Positions 33,171-45,515 of a DNA stretch of 64,000 nucleotides are shown one piece after another (position 1 is the stretch's first letter; each line of letters begins with the position of its first letter). The notes beneath the pieces were generated by a model. That model had not been told where the DNA came from. It did not search any database and saw only the letters and a program-made list of their open reading frames with translations. The translations under genes and the position numbers were made by a program. Location of the stretch: positions 24,893,294-24,957,293 of the forward strand of contig NC_080698.1 of the NCBI RefSeq assembly GCF_030445035.2, given 5' to 3'. This stretch comes from Dasypus novemcinctus. Lineage: Eukaryota; Chordata; Mammalia; Cingulata; Dasypodidae.

Positions 33171-35154
33171 TAGTAAAGAATCTAGAAACCCAGAGCGTCC
33201 CACTAACACCAGGTGATTTCAGTCAACATCTAACCCCAAATCTAGTCGCCTTGATAAGAAAAAAATCTGAAAAGGAGCTCAGAACAGATTATGGTAGAAG
33301 CATATGTCAGTCCTCTTCTGTGGAAAGAAAAATGCTCATCTATTTAGATTTGTTAAAGAGACAGGCAAGGCAAAGCACAGCAGAATTTTCTCATCCTGCT
33401 CATTTTACCTTAGTGCAAAAGAAAGATTTGTCCAGGGATAAAACAGAAAGAAAGAAGGATCGTGGGCTGGTGGCTAGTAATACAAGATGGTTGGCTCTCT
33501 GTCTGTCTGCCTTGGCTAGTGGTAAGCTGATCCTGGGGCCTGAGAAATTAGCAAAGCGAAGTGACACACAGGGCAACCTCCCCGGGCAGTGATATAACTT
33601 CTTTGGTGTGGTACTCAGTGTGAAAATACAATGCTGACTTTGATTCCTTGCTCTCAGCAAGAGGAAGCCAGTGAGAGGAAGCCCATGGAGAAGTAGGAGG
33701 AAATGGCATCTCCTTGTAAACATTTTATTCTTGACATGTAACAGATTTTTGCCTAGAAACTTGTGTGTGCCCCTCCATTCTGCCAGCTGTCTTTTCAGCT
33801 GTACTGATCAGTTTAAAAGGTGTCATTTCTGCCTAAGAAACATAAGATCTTACATGCAGTGCTTGGTGGGAAAGAATTACTCTGGGAGATGAAGAACCAT
33901 TGTGATAACTGCTCACGTGTGAAGGAGCAAGATTGCTGCTTTCAAATGTCTGTGGTTTGAATTCTTAGGTCCTAAGTAGTAGCCATACATCTCAACTAGG
34001 GTCTGACATTCCAAGTGAGATGATTCAAAAGAATTAGAAGGGATTATTTTCAGAGGGTGGGCAGAGTTATGGGCAACATAGGTTTTTGAGGCACCCAGAG
34101 ACCAATAACAATGGGAAGCTTTTATCACTACTAGGTCTGAAGGAGCAAAGAGAAGAAGTAATGTTTCTGGAGTCTAGGAAGAAAGCTGAAGCCACAGAAG
34201 AGGGCTGTCTGACAGAAACTGTAGTCATGGAGGGATTTTGCCACTGCCAGAAAATGCAGCCCAGAGCTGGGAGGGAGCAGGAAGCAATGCCCCCTCCTCC
34301 ATCTTTCTTTCCTCCCTCTTTGATCTCTTTCCAGTGCTGCCATTGGCCAAACCTATCTAGAAGTCTGCCAGCAATGAGTCCAGTGATGCTGTCCTCTTAG
34401 GCCCAGAGCAATAAATAAGAAATGGTGGAAAATTGGTCTGGAAACAGAAAGGGGATCAAACAGAAAATTACCTGCACACCCCAGGAGCGTATTCATAATC
34501 CACCTTCAATATATATAGCCTTCCCTCAATTCTGCCGAATCCAAGTAGTTTTGTTGGATAAAACTCCAGCTCTTGCCCACCCAAGGGTGGACATATACAT
34601 TAAGCCAGGTTAATCAGAATCCTCTCCCATACTGCCTTAGTAATTTGTTCAACAATGCATACGTAATGCAAGCTAGACCAGAGTCCACCCTTGGCTTTTG
34701 CCAACCCTACCAGAAAAGTGTTTCGCTACTGTAGAAGGCAGTGCTGGTCTGGGGCTGATGGTGTACATCCATCTTGTTGCTGTGCACAAAGGGTCCAATT
34801 GAGAACAAAGATAAGTAGGAATAAGCCAAGCTCAGAGATGGAGTGAAAATGAGTCTTAATGGCATGGTTCAAAATCCCGAAGCTGAACACGTCTTGGAAT
34901 TCTTATTTGTATAAATCAATACCTCTTTCCTCGTCACAGATTATTTTTTAAGGTACTTGATTTGGGGTTCTATCACTTGCAGCCAAAAGAATTTTGATGA
35001 ATAGAGCATATTCTGGATTGCTTGGTATGAGAAACCTCATCTGAGAGAAATGGTGAATTTCTAACACAAGAGACAAAAATTATTTTTCTGTTACTTTATT
35101 ATTAGTGAGGATGAGCATATATAAGCATAAAAGTTGGCCAAAGTTTTTGTTTAA
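33171..35154. other. ATXN7 intron 1, unassigned
   Basis: A 162-codon frame at 33104-33592 starts inside the LTR and has no recognisable domain. I treat it as chance. No other gene is seen. Confidence 0.45.
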
Positions 35155-35168
35155 CCTCTGATAAATTT

Positions 35169-35583
35169 TTTTTTTAAAGATTTACTTATTTATTTATTCC
35201 CCCCCCCCCCCCCCCCCCGTTGTCTGTTCTCTGTGTCTATTTGCTGCATCTTGTTTCTTTGTCCGCTTCTGTTGTTGTCAGCAGCATGGGAATCTGTGTC
35301 TCCTTTTGTTGAGTCATCTTGTTGTGTCAGCTCTCTGTGTGGGTGGCGCCATTCTTAGGCAGGCTGCACTTTCTTTCGCGCTGGGCTGCTCTCCATACGG
35401 GGCGCAATCCTTGCGCGTGGGGCTCCCCTATGCGCGGGACACCCCTGCATGGCAGGGCACTCCTTGCGCGCATCAGCACTGCGCATGGGCCAGCTCCACA
35501 CGGGTCAAGGAGGCCCGGGGTTTGAACCGCGGGCCTCCCATGTGGTAGACGGACGCCCTATCCTCTGGGCCAAGTCCGTTTCC
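35169..35583 (-). mobile_element. Long DAS SINE, antisense
   Basis: It has the poly(T) end, a C20 homopolymer at 35199-35218, the GCGCGTGGGGCTCCCC body and GGGCCAAGTCCGTTTCC at the head end. The 14 bp target duplication CCTCTGATAAATTT is at 35155-35168 and 35584-35597. Confidence 0.95.
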
Positions 35584-35783
35584 CCTCTGATAAATTTCAA
35601 GTGCTGAAGTAGTTCCCAAGGCTAAAACCAGCAGAAGTAATCTTAAGTTCCATTTTTCATGCATAGAAATTGGTCATAAATTTTCTGTCAAATGCCTTCT
35701 TTTCAAATGTTGAAATAAATCATACTTCCAAGCTCCTCTCATGGTTGTAAGTAGCATGTCACAAAGGAAAACTTCTTTGGTTG

Positions 35784-35895
35784 CCAGTTTAAATGTCACC
35801 TCTTCATAGAAGCCTTCCCTGACCTTCCAGTCAAATTCAAGTGACATTGGTATTTGCTTTTAACCCATATATATTCAGGTACCCTGGCTGATGTC
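35784..35895 (+). repeat. L2-like segment, copy A of a near-identical pair
   Basis: CAGTTTAAATGTCACCTCTT and CATAGAAGCCTTCCCTGACC resemble L2. The segment recurs at 37309-37421 with about five differences in 112 bp. Confidence 0.8.
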
Positions 35896-35987
35896 ACAGA
35901 GGTGGACATCAGTCTCCAGAGAAAACAGTTTGCAATGCTAACGTATCTCCACCCGTACTATAGTGGGTGGGATTTGGGCATTAGTAT

Positions 35988-36130
35988 CAACTTGCCTAGT
36001 TAAGTGTAGCTTCTGCCACTTACTGGCTGTATGACCATGGTCATCAGTTATTTCATTTGTAAAATAGGGAAAATAAGAAAACCCAACTCCCAAGAGTTAT
36101 TCTAAGGATTAAGTAATATGATACATTAAA
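35988..36130 (+). repeat. MIR SINE
   Basis: TTCTGCCACTTACTGGCTGT and ATTTCATTTGTAAAATAGGG are MIR landmarks. Confidence 0.8.
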
Positions 36131-36636
36131 AGCTACTTAAAACAATGCCATAATTTTTTTCATCTGTATCTCCTGAAATCCCAAAATAAAATTCAAAGCA
36201 TGCAAACCTTTGATTGTGACTCACTTCAATCTTTTTAAAACAAAAAGTCAAAACACTTTTCCTACCCATATCAGACTAATGAAGAATTCCAAGTGAAAAT
36301 CTGAATGCTTTTCAGAAGAATTGGATTGAAAGACCTTTTGTTGGTACATTTTGTTCTTGTTAAAATTAAACTGAAATTTTAAAAAATTAAGTATGCAAAC
36401 TGTATAGGTGGTTTATCGTAAAATATAAAATTTGAACTTTTAATCACACATGGGTGAAATGGGTTTTTGTTTAAATTTGTTAAAGTTAAGTTGCAAAATG
36501 AAAATGGAACTTTTTAAAAGGTCCTTGCATATTATCCCTTCACATATATTTAAGGTAGAATGAATTGACAAGAAGATTCTTACCCAGCCACGTTAGAAAT
36601 ATAAGACGTTTTTAGCTTATTAAAAGAGGGTCTGTA
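36131..36636. other. Unassigned intron sequence
   Basis: AT-rich, with no recognised feature. Confidence 0.5.
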
Positions 36637-36719
36637 GGCAGTGGATGTAGCTCCGTGGTTGAGTGCCTGCTTTCCATGTACGAGATCCTGGTTTTAATTT
36701 CCAGTACCTTCTAAAAATA
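36637..36719 (+). mobile_element. Short DAS SINE
   Basis: GGATGTAGCTCCGTGGTTGA and GGTTTTAATTTCC form the A and B box regions, followed by CCTTCTAAAAATA. Confidence 0.82.
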
Positions 36720-37308
36720 TGGGGTCGGTGTTTGTGTGTGTGTGTCTGCTTTAATCCATGACTTTATTGAACATCAAACTTTGGGAGATGGCAGGATAAA
36801 TAGGACATTTACTCTGCTCTTCAGAAACATAACTACACAGTGAAAAGAGGTCCACACCCAACTATAATAATCAGAGATAGTACTTTAACAGAAGCAACAG
36901 CTAAAGGATTTCAAAAAAAGGGAGGAGTGGTTTAGTCTGTCTCCACGAATATTTATCAGAAGTCTAAGTTGCCTGTCCTAGAAATACAAATGATAAAAAG
37001 ATACTAAATTGTCCTGAGGTCAGGAGTTGGGGGCAGAGTGAGCCTTTCACTACTGTATTTCATCAAGAACAGCTAACTTTTGGGTGCCTTCTCAATGCCT
37101 TGAGGATGACATCCATTCAAAATCTTTAATATCCTCTTTGGTGGTCTTCTGATTTGGCTCTTGTCTATATCTCCAGTCTCATTGGGTCCTCTGACCGTTA
37201 GTTCCTCAGACTTGCCAGGCTCTCTCAGAGTCCTTTTCTCTTGAGATCCTCCTTGCCTAGAGTACTTATTGCTTCTCATTTCCCTAACACCTCCTCTGCC
37301 TCCTACTC

Positions 37309-37421
37309 CCAGTTTAAATGTCACCTCTTCATAGAAGCCTTCCCTGACCTTCTAGTCAAATTCAAGTGACATTGGTACTTGCTTTTAAACCCACATATAT
37401 TCAGGTACCCTGCCTGATGTC
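37309..37421 (+). repeat. L2-like segment, copy B of a near-identical pair
   Basis: It matches 35784-35895 with about five differences, and stops where L1 sequence begins. Confidence 0.8.
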
Positions 37422-38559
37422 TAGATATCAGCAAAACATTAAAAGCCATACTAAGAAATTGGAAGATATAGCCCAAACAAAGAAAAATATCAAAACCCCA
37501 GATGAGACACTGGATTTAAGATAACTAATCAATGAGGTTCTTACCAATATCCTAAATAAAATCAACCAGTTGGAAAACAATATGGCCTAAGAGATAAAGG
37601 TCATCAAGAGGACACTGGGTGAGCACTAAGAAGAATTTGAAAACCTGAATAGAAAACTAACAGTGCCTATCTAATGTAAGATGCAATAGATGAGATAAAA
37701 AATATTAGAGGCATACAACAGAGACTCGAAATGATAGAAGAAAATAAGTGATGCAGAAGACAGAACAACTGAAATTGAAGAGAGGAGAACAAAGACATTA
37801 AAGAATGGGAAAAATTGAGCAGGGGCTCAGGGACTTGAATGACAACACGAAACACAACAACATATGTGTTATGGGTGTTCCAGAAGGAGAAGAAAAAGGC
37901 AAAGGGGAAGAAAGAGTATTTGAGGAAATAAAGGCTGAAAATTTCCCAACTCTGATGAAAGACATGAATCTACATGTCCAAGAAGCACAGTGTATACCCC
38001 AATCAGAATAAACTTAAATAGAACCACTCTAAGACACATACTACTCAGAATGTCAAACACCAAAGTTAAAGAGAAAATTCTGAGAGCAGCAAGGGAGAAG
38101 CAGACTATCATAGCGGGATGCCCAGTAAGACTTAGTGTAGATTTTTCATCAGAAACCCTGAAGGTGAGAAAGCAGTGGTATGATATAGTTAGGATACTGA
38201 ATGAGAAAAATTGCCAGCCAAGAATTCACTATCCCATAAAACTGTCCCTCAGATATGGAGGTGAGTTTAAAACACAAATAAACAGAAACTAAGTGAATTC
38301 ACTTCCTTGGCAGAAAGCATTACAACCTGAAAGAAAAAGACAAGACAGAGCTGCTTGTAGGAGCATGTAGTCAGGAAGACTGTCAGAAAGGATAACCAGA
38401 AGAGTTAAAAGAGAAGAAAATAAGATATCAAGGTTGAAAGCCAAAGAATAAAATGGTGGAAGTAAATAAGGGATTTACAGTAGTATCATTGAATGTGAAT
38501 AGATTAAACTCTTCAGTCAAAAGATGAAGACTGACAGAATGGATAAAAAAGCATGAGTT

Positions 38560-38645
38560 GGGGAGTGGATGTACTTAAGTGGTTGAGCACCTGTTTCCCA
38601 CATATGAGGAACTGGGTTTGATCCCTAGTACCTCCTAAAAATAAA
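38560..38645 (+). mobile_element. Short DAS SINE inside L1
   Basis: GGGGAGTGGATGTACTTAAG, GGTTTGATCCCTAGTACCTC and an A-rich tail. Confidence 0.88.
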
Positions 38646-38672
38646 CAACAAAGGAAAAGGCCAGCTCACATT

Positions 38673-38760
38673 GGGGAGTGGATGTGGCTAGGTGGTTGAC
38701 CATCTGCTTCCCAGGTATGAGGTCCTAGGTTCAATCCCTGGTATCTCCTAGTGAAGAAAA
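38673..38760 (+). mobile_element. Short DAS SINE inside L1
   Basis: GGGGAGTGGATGTGGCTAGG and GGTTCAATCCCTGG. It follows the previous copy after about 27 bp, in the same orientation. Confidence 0.88.
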
Positions 38761-39540
38761 AACACAAGAAACACAACAAAACAAACCCATGAGCCCTCCA
38801 TGTACTGTCTACAAGAGACTCACTTTAGATCCAGGGATACAAATTAGCTGAAACTCAAAGGTTGGAAAAAGATACTCCATGCAAACAGTAACCAAAAATG
38901 AGCAGTCTGAGCAATACTGAAATCCCACAAAACAGACTTTAAATACAACAAAGTTATAAGAGACCAAGAAGGCCATTACATATTAATAAAAGGGACAGTC
39001 CACCAGGAAAAAGTAACAGTCATAAACATCTATGCATCTAACCAAGTTTCCCCAAAATAGGTGAGGCAAATGGGCAAAACTCAAGGGAGAAATTGTCGTC
39101 ATCTCTGCAATAATAGTTGGAGACTTCAACACACCACTCCTGTCGTTAGACAGAAAAACTAAAAAGAAGATCAACAAGGGAATAGAAAAAATGAGCTAGA
39201 CTTAACACATATATAGAACATTGTAACCCAAGTCAGCTGGTTATACATTCTTCTCAAGTGCTCATGGATCTTTCTCTGGGATAAACCACATATTGTATCG
39301 CAAAGCAGGTCTCTCAATAAATATAAAAAGATTGAAATTATACAGAACACCTCCTCAGATCATAATGGAATGAAGCTGGAAATCAATAATAGACAGGGAA
39401 GGGGAAATTTTGCGAATATGTGGAAGTTAAACAATACACTCCTAAACAATCGAGGGCTCAAAAAAGAAATTGTAAGAGAACTTAGTAAATATCTCAGGAT
39501 GAATGAAAATGCGAACACAGCTTATCAAAACTTATGGGAT

Positions 39541-39964
39541 GGCAAGCGGTTGTGGCTCAACAGATAGAGCGTCCACCTACCATATGGAGGGTCCAGGGTT
39601 CGATACCCAGGGCCTCCTGACCCATGTGGTGAGCTGGCCCACACACAGTGCTGCCGTGCACAAGGAGTGCCGTGCCATGCAGGGGTGTCTCCTGCATAGG
39701 GATGCCCCATGTGCAAGGAGTGCACCCTGCAAGGAGAGCCACTCCATGTGGAAAAAGCGCGGCCTGTCCAGGATTGGCGCCACACACACACAGAGCTGAC
39801 ACAGCAAGATGACACAACAAAAAAGTAACACAGTTTCCCAATGCCGCATGACAAGAATGCAAGTGGACACAGAAGAACACACAGCAAATGGACACAGAGA
39901 GCAGACAATGCGGGGGAGGGGCGAGGGAAGGGAGAAGAAATAAATAAATCTTTAAAAAAAAAAC
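39541..39964 (+). mobile_element. Long DAS SINE inside L1
   Basis: A GGTTCGATACCCAGGGCCTC head, GCAAGGAGTGC body and AATAAATAAATCTTT tail. Target duplication AACTTATGGGAT (ending 39540) and AACTTAATGGGAT (ending 39977). Confidence 0.92.
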
Positions 39965-40624
39965 AACTTAATGGGATACAGCAAAGACAGTGCTGAGAGG
40001 GAAAATTACAGCCCTAAATACCTATATTAAAAAAGAAGAGCTAAAATCAAAGACATAACCGAGAACCTGGAGGAACTAGAAAAAGAACAGCAAACTAATC
40101 CCAAAGCAAGTAGAAGGAAAGAAATAATAAAGATCAGAGCAGAAATGAAATTGAGGGGGGGAAAAAAAGAGAAAATCAAAAAACCAAGAGTTGGTTTCTT
40201 GAGAAGATCATTAATACCACTGCTGGGTATATACCCAGAAGAAGTGACAGCAGTTACACAAACAGACTTCTGTACACAGAGTTCATAGCAGCATTATTCA
40301 CATTTGCCAAAAGATGGAAACCACCCAGGTGTCCATCAGCCAATGAATGGATAAAGAAACTGTGGTGTAGTCACACAAAGGAATATTATGCAACTGTAAG
40401 AAGAAATGAAGTTGTAAAGCATATGACAACATGGATGAACCTGGAGGACTTTATATTGAGTGAAGCAAGCCGGACATAAAAGGACAAATACTGTATTATT
40501 GCATTACTATGAACCAAATATATTGTGTAACATACTATATGATTAAAAAAATTTTTATATGTATCTAGTACATTTAATTGAGAAACGTATGTTTTTATTC
40601 AACTGTGTCTTCTTTTTGGTTTTT

Positions 40625-40994
40625 TTTTTTTTTTAAAGATTTATTTATTTATTTAATTTCCCCCCCTCCCCTGGTTGTCTGTTCTTGGTGTCTATTTGCT
40701 GTGTCTTGTTTCTTTGTCCACTTCTGTTGTCGTCAGTGGCACGGGAAGTGTGGGTGGCGCCATTCCTGGGCAGGCTGCTCCTTCCTTTCACGCTGGGCGG
40801 CTCTCCTCAGTGGCGCACTCCTTGCGCGTGGGGCTCCCCCAGCGGGGGACACCCCTGTGTGGCAGGGCACTCCCCGCGCGCATCAGCACCGCGCATGGCC
40901 AGCTCCACACGGGTCAAGGAGGCCCGGGGTTTGAACCGTGGACCTCCCATGTGGTAGACGGACGCCCTAACCACTGGGCCAAAGTCCGTTTCCC
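40625..40994 (-). mobile_element. Long DAS SINE, antisense, inside L1
   Basis: Poly(T) end left and the head GGGCCAAAGTCCGTTTCC right. The 14 bp target duplication TCTTTTTGGTTTTT is at 40611-40624 and 40995-41008. Confidence 0.94.
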
Positions 40995-41062
40995 TCTTTT
41001 TGGTTTTTAATTATTTATATTTTCAATTATTAAATGTACAAAATAAAGTTTAAAAAAGAAAT

Positions 41063-41424
41063 AAGAAATCAAGTCCTGAAGCATATAACAATGTGGATGA
41101 ACCTGGAGGACATTATGTTGAGTGAAACAAGCCAGACTCAAAAGGACAAATACTGTATGATTGCACTATTATGAACTAAATATACTGCATAAAGTCGTGG
41201 AGTTAATAAATAGAATACAGGTCACCAGAAAATAGAATGAGGTTAGAGAATGGAAATCTGAAGTTTAGTCTGTGCAGAACTGGTAACAAGTTTTTATATC
41301 TTTGGAATAGAAATGGTGAAAGCACACCATAGTGTTTGTAACTAGCAGTGCTTGTATGACAGGGTTGAAAGGGAAAGTCTAAGGTCAAGTATATTATTAG
41401 AAGGAAAGCTAAAAAATTTAACAT
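41063..41424 (+). mobile_element. Second, 5'-truncated L1 3' fragment
   Basis: It repeats ORF2 C-terminal/3' text already present at 40418-40520 (GTGGATGAACCTGGAGGACA, CAAAAGGACAAATACTG), directly behind the A-tail of the first L1. So it is a separate truncated insertion. Confidence 0.75.
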
Positions 41425-41876
41425 GGGGGAAATGGATGTGGCTTAACCAACTGGGTGCCCGTCTACCATATAGGAGATCCAGGGTTCAGGGCCTCCTGGT
41501 GAAAAAGAGGAAGAGAAAGCGTGCCCACGTGGCAAGCCAGTGCTTGCACGAGTGCCCGCATGGCGAGCCAGTGCCCACGCAAGTGCCCGTGTGGTGAGCC
41601 AGTGCCCCGCGCAAGTGAGTCACGCAGCAAGATGATGACACGTCAAAAGAGAGACAAGGGGAAAGTCAAGGTGATGCACAGCAGAAACCAGCAACTGAGG
41701 TGGCACAATTGACAGGGAACCTCCCTCCCCACTGGGGATCTCCAGGATAGAATCCCAGTGAATCCTGGAGGAGAGAAAATGAGAAGAGAGGACAGTACAG
41801 ATAGCAAAAACAGCAGGGTGGGAGGAGGGGAAGGGAGGAAAACAAGCAAGCAGAGAAACAAAGAAATAAAAGGAAA
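41425..41876 (+). mobile_element. Long dimeric-type DAS SINE
   Basis: The tRNA-like head (GGATGTGGCTTAACCAACTG, CCAGGGTTCAGGGCCTCCTG) is followed by short internal repeats of a GAGCCAGTGCCC motif. A second tRNA-like unit starts near GAGGTGGCACAATTGACAGG and includes TCTCCAGGATAGAATCCCAG. The tail is purine-rich. Confidence 0.8.
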
Positions 41877-42173
41877 TCACAGTGCACAGTCCACACTGTG
41901 GGAACTGTGTGTGTTGGGGAGTTCTGCTCCATTTGATTTAGGAGTATCTATATAAATTATTATTTTGAAATTCTTCTGCACAGATTTATCTATTCTTTCC
42001 CATTTATTCAATTATTTTATCAGTATGGACTGATGGATATTTACTTTATGCTATTACTTAATTATATTTATATTATATATTATATATGCTTATATTTTGT
42101 TTTATTATATTTATATACACATTGTATATGTTTATTCTATAGTTACATTTCTTTTATGCTTTGTATTATAACC

Positions 42174-42263
42174 TTTTTTTTTAAGATACTGGGACTGGGA
42201 GTTCAACCCAGGACCTCATATATGGGAGGCCAGTGCTTAACCACTGAGTCACATTGGCTCCCT
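42174..42263 (-). mobile_element. Short DAS SINE, antisense
   Basis: The reverse complement shows GTGACTCAGTGGTTAAGCAC and GGGTTGAACTCCC. Confidence 0.85.
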
Positions 42264-42301
42264 TGAGTTGGCTTTTCATTTGTTGGCTTGTTGTTGTTTT
42301 A

Positions 42302-42388
42302 TTTTTTTTTAGGCGGCACCAGGAACTGAACCTGGGACCTCCCATGTGGGAGGCATACACTCAATTGTTTGAGTCATATCTTCTCCCT
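42302..42388 (-). mobile_element. Short DAS SINE, antisense
   Basis: The reverse complement shows GGGAGAAGATATGACTCAAA and GGTTCAGTTCCTGG. It lies about 40 bp from the previous copy, in the same orientation. Confidence 0.85.
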
Positions 42389-42389
42389 G

Positions 42390-43974
42390 GATTATGATCT
42401 AATACTGTATATCTAGTTGTTCAAATTGGCCATTGGGGGCTCTTTCACTTGGCTCCTGTGTCCCTTTGACATACCTCATCCTTGTGTGTATGTAAGTAGT
42501 TGGTTGGTTTGTTGTTAATTTTGAACATTTTTTTAAAAAATTATTTTCTGACACTAGAAGATAACTTCAAGCTTATCTTGTATATTCCTTGCCCCAGGCC
42601 TAGGACCAGCCATTTCTGGTTCTTTTTACTGGAAAATGGCATCAAAACCAAGATCTGGATGCTGGGTCTTGTCATAGTATTTTAAGGTTTAGCATTTCAG
42701 TTGTTTTCTTCCACATGAACTACTTCTGGAGTAAACCAAAACAATTATAGTAAACGAAAACATTTATCAAAACAATTATTTTCCTTCTGTGGCATAATAT
42801 GATAAATCCTGAAGAGGATATTTGATAATCAAACTACCGCCTGACCAGCCACTTTTCAGATTTGATAAGGTCAATAAATGCCTTATAATAAAGTTCCCCT
42901 GAAAAAAAGAATAAAAATTTTTTTCTGTGGTTAGAGGGAGGGAGAGGAAATCTAATATTCTGTGTGCTTACTGTTCTATACAAAAAGATCTGTTCCTTTC
43001 ACCTCCCATTGCCACTAAATGCTATTTCCTTTTTACCAGCTCTGAACTACCTCAGCTGAACATGAACAGACAAATCTCAGTCATATCCAACTTTGAAATA
43101 CGTTACAATTACTTTTGGCAACAATTATACCTTCCTATTTATGGTTTGCATATTTTAGTCTTACAGTTTTTCTTCACTGAAAATAAACTATTCAGACTGA
43201 ACACAATGACAGAGCCAGGAACTCCTTAGGAAGTAGGGGCACCTAGTGGGAAGACACTAGATATCTGAAAATAACTGAGTTACATAGACTGGAGTTCATC
43301 CCATGCAAACACACATTGGGCAGTTCTTCATCTTAGCCTCCAACCATTAGTCTGTGTTAAAGAGGCTATGCTAATAAAATCTTTGGTAACCTCATACTTT
43401 TTCTTTTTTCTTTTTAAAATAAGAAATAGGCCAGTGCCAACACCTAATACTGCTTTTCTCTGTCCTCTTTTCCTCACTCAAGGTGATTAAGATTTACATT
43501 CAATAAACATTTATTGAACCTCTTCAATGCACCAGACAGTATTCCCTGTCTGATGCTTCCAATTAATCCAATACATTGGGGAAAAAATTAAGGGCCCTGT
43601 TCCATTCTTCCCTGCAAACAGAGCTGTTGAAGTTGATGGAAGGTAAGTCAAGACTTTACAATGCTGAAGGCACAAAATGGTTTGCAGAAGTATAAGGTTC
43701 AGTGTCCACTTCTCCAAATCTCTGGTAACATCTTAAAAAGATAAGATCATCACTTCCTTATCTGTAAAATAGATATAATTAAACCCACTTCTCAGGAATA
43801 ATGCATGGAAAACACAGTCCTAGCAGATGCAAGGGGCTCCATGTAAGTTTTAGTTCATTCACATTATACATTTCACCTAAATGCATCTATAAAACACTAG
43901 GACTGCCCCACTAAACACATGTTCATTCAAGAGGCATGAGCCAAAATAGACATTTAATTTTTGGGAGGTATACA
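42390..43974. other. ATXN7 intron 1, unassigned
   Basis: No exon or clear repeat is recognised. Confidence 0.5.
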
Positions 43975-45000
43975 TAATCTTTTATCAATTTTATTGATAC
44001 ATATTAATAAAGCATACATTCCATCCAAAGTGTAAAGCAATGGTATTTGGTATAATCACATAGCTGTATATTTATCACTTTAATCATTATTAGAGCATTT
44101 TCATCATTTCAAGAAGAAGAATAATAAAAAAACAAAAAAAAGCTCTACCCCTTAATATATTAACATTTGCCTATCAATCTCTATGCTTCTGTACATAGCT
44201 AATATTCTGTTTCCATCTTTCTAATTTATTTTTATTTATATTTTGTATAAATGGAGCCAAACTTTAGTACTTTTTCTCTAGCTTCTCTCACTTAGTATAT
44301 TTCCTTTTTTTAAAACCATTAATGGAAGATTATGAATATATTAATGTACACTACTGTCCATATTTTTGTTTGGTTGTATTTCTGCCTGATATTTTTTATA
44401 ACATTAACATACATTTGTTCATTTCAAAGAAAAACACTTATATATGCAATATTACCCATATTCATATTTCACATGACATTTAGCTATGCTATACAGTCCC
44501 ATGTTAAATTTTTTTTAAAGATTTATTTTATTTATTTCTCGCCCCCCCCCGTTCACCCGGTTGTCAGCTCTCTGTGTCCATTCGCTGTGTGTTCTTCTGT
44601 GTCTGCTTGTATTCTCATTAGGCGGCTCCAGGAACCGATCCTGGGATCTTCCAGAGTGGGAAAGAGGCAATTACATTCTTGCGTACCTCAACTCCCTGTT
44701 CTGTTACGTCTTCTTATTTTCTCTCCTCTGTGTCTCTTGTTGCGTCATCTTGCTGCACCAGCTGTCAGTGTCGGCCAGCACTCCTGTGTGGGGCCACTTT
44801 CCTGTGCTGGGTGGCGTTCCCACTCGGGACACTCCTTCGCAGGGCGGCATTCCAGCAGGGGCCAACTCACTGCGTGGGCCAGCTTGCCCATATGGTAGGC
44901 GGAAGCTGTATCACTTCAGTCACATCCGCTTCCCTGTGATTTCCTTTTAAAGAGTACAGTATAGAAAAGGGAAAAGAAGAATAACTTTACTGTGGAGAAA
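43975..45000 (-). mobile_element. L1 3'-region fragment, antisense, split by a SINE
   Basis: Its left end is the reverse complement of the L1 terminus at 16950-17040 (ATCAATTTTATTGATACATA). It continues to about 44510, where the SINE at 44511-44935 enters. The far boundary is approximate. Confidence 0.6.
44511..44935 (-). mobile_element. Long dimeric-type DAS SINE, antisense
   Basis: The head end is GTCACATCCGCTTCCC. A second tRNA-like unit in reverse complement (CCCAGGATCGGTTCCTGGAG) lies near the tail end. The poly(T) is at 44511. Confidence 0.82.
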
Positions 45001-45231
45001 GGAGACGATCACTACCTCAGCAAGGTGATCACTGTTAACATAAATAGTAATAAACACCCTTGATGGGATGTGTTGAAAACAGCACTTTATCTGTGAGGTC
45101 TTCCTCTCCAAAGACCATAACCCCAATATAATCATGAGAGAAACGTAGACCAAACAACTGAAGGACTTTATACAAAATATCTCACCATTACTCCTTAAAA
45201 GTATGGACTTCAATTAATAAGAATATCAATA

Positions 45232-45515
45232 TTGGCTCATTTGTTGTGGCAAATGTACCATAATGTAAGAGATCAATGCTGGTGCCGCTGATAAAGATAG
45301 ACGCGGTCACAGAAGAACACACAGCAAATGGACACAGATAGCATACAATTGGGGGGGGGGGGGGGGAGAGGGGAGGGGAGAGAAATAAATAAAAAATAAA
45401 ATTTAGAAAAAAATTTTTTAAAATGATGGGGGAAACTGAGTGTGGGATATATAGGAACCCTGTACAATCTTTGCAACTTTTCTATATAAATCTAAAGTTA
45501 TTCAAAATTAAAAGT
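45232..45515 (+). mobile_element. L1 3'-end fragment, split by a SINE tail
   Basis: GGCAAATGTACCATAATGTA and GGGGGAAACTGAGTGTGGGA flank a truncated SINE; then ATCTTTGCAACTTTTCTAT and an A-rich end. Confidence 0.72.
45278..45421 (+). mobile_element. 5'-truncated long DAS SINE (tail part only)
   Basis: Only the last third is present: GTGCCGCTGATAAAG, CAGAAGAACACACAGCAAAT, a G run and AATAAATAAAAAATAAA. The tRNA head is absent. Confidence 0.85.

Larger units (their letters stand above)
37422..41062 (+). mobile_element. L1 LINE, internally deleted and split by four DAS SINEs
   Basis: ORF1 text spans about 37422-38290 (AGGACACTGGGTGAGCACTA, AGCAGTGGTATGATATAGTT, CTGTCCCTCAGATATGGAGG). ORF2 starts around 38450-40190 (CTACAAGAGACTCACTTTAG). 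At about 40196 the endonuclease/RT part jumps to the C-terminal ACTGCTGGGTATATACCCAG, so most of the reverse transcriptase is missing. It ends with AATAAAGTTTAAAAAAG near 41050. Stops and frameshifts are frequent, so it is dead. Confidence 0.85.

Noticed and set aside
33104..33592. 162-codon plus-strand ORF
   Set aside because: It starts inside the ERV1-like LTR, has no recognised domain and no splice context; treated as chance.
37990..38292. 100-codon ORF of plausible protein composition
   Set aside because: It is the C-terminal part of a decayed L1 ORF1, not a host gene.
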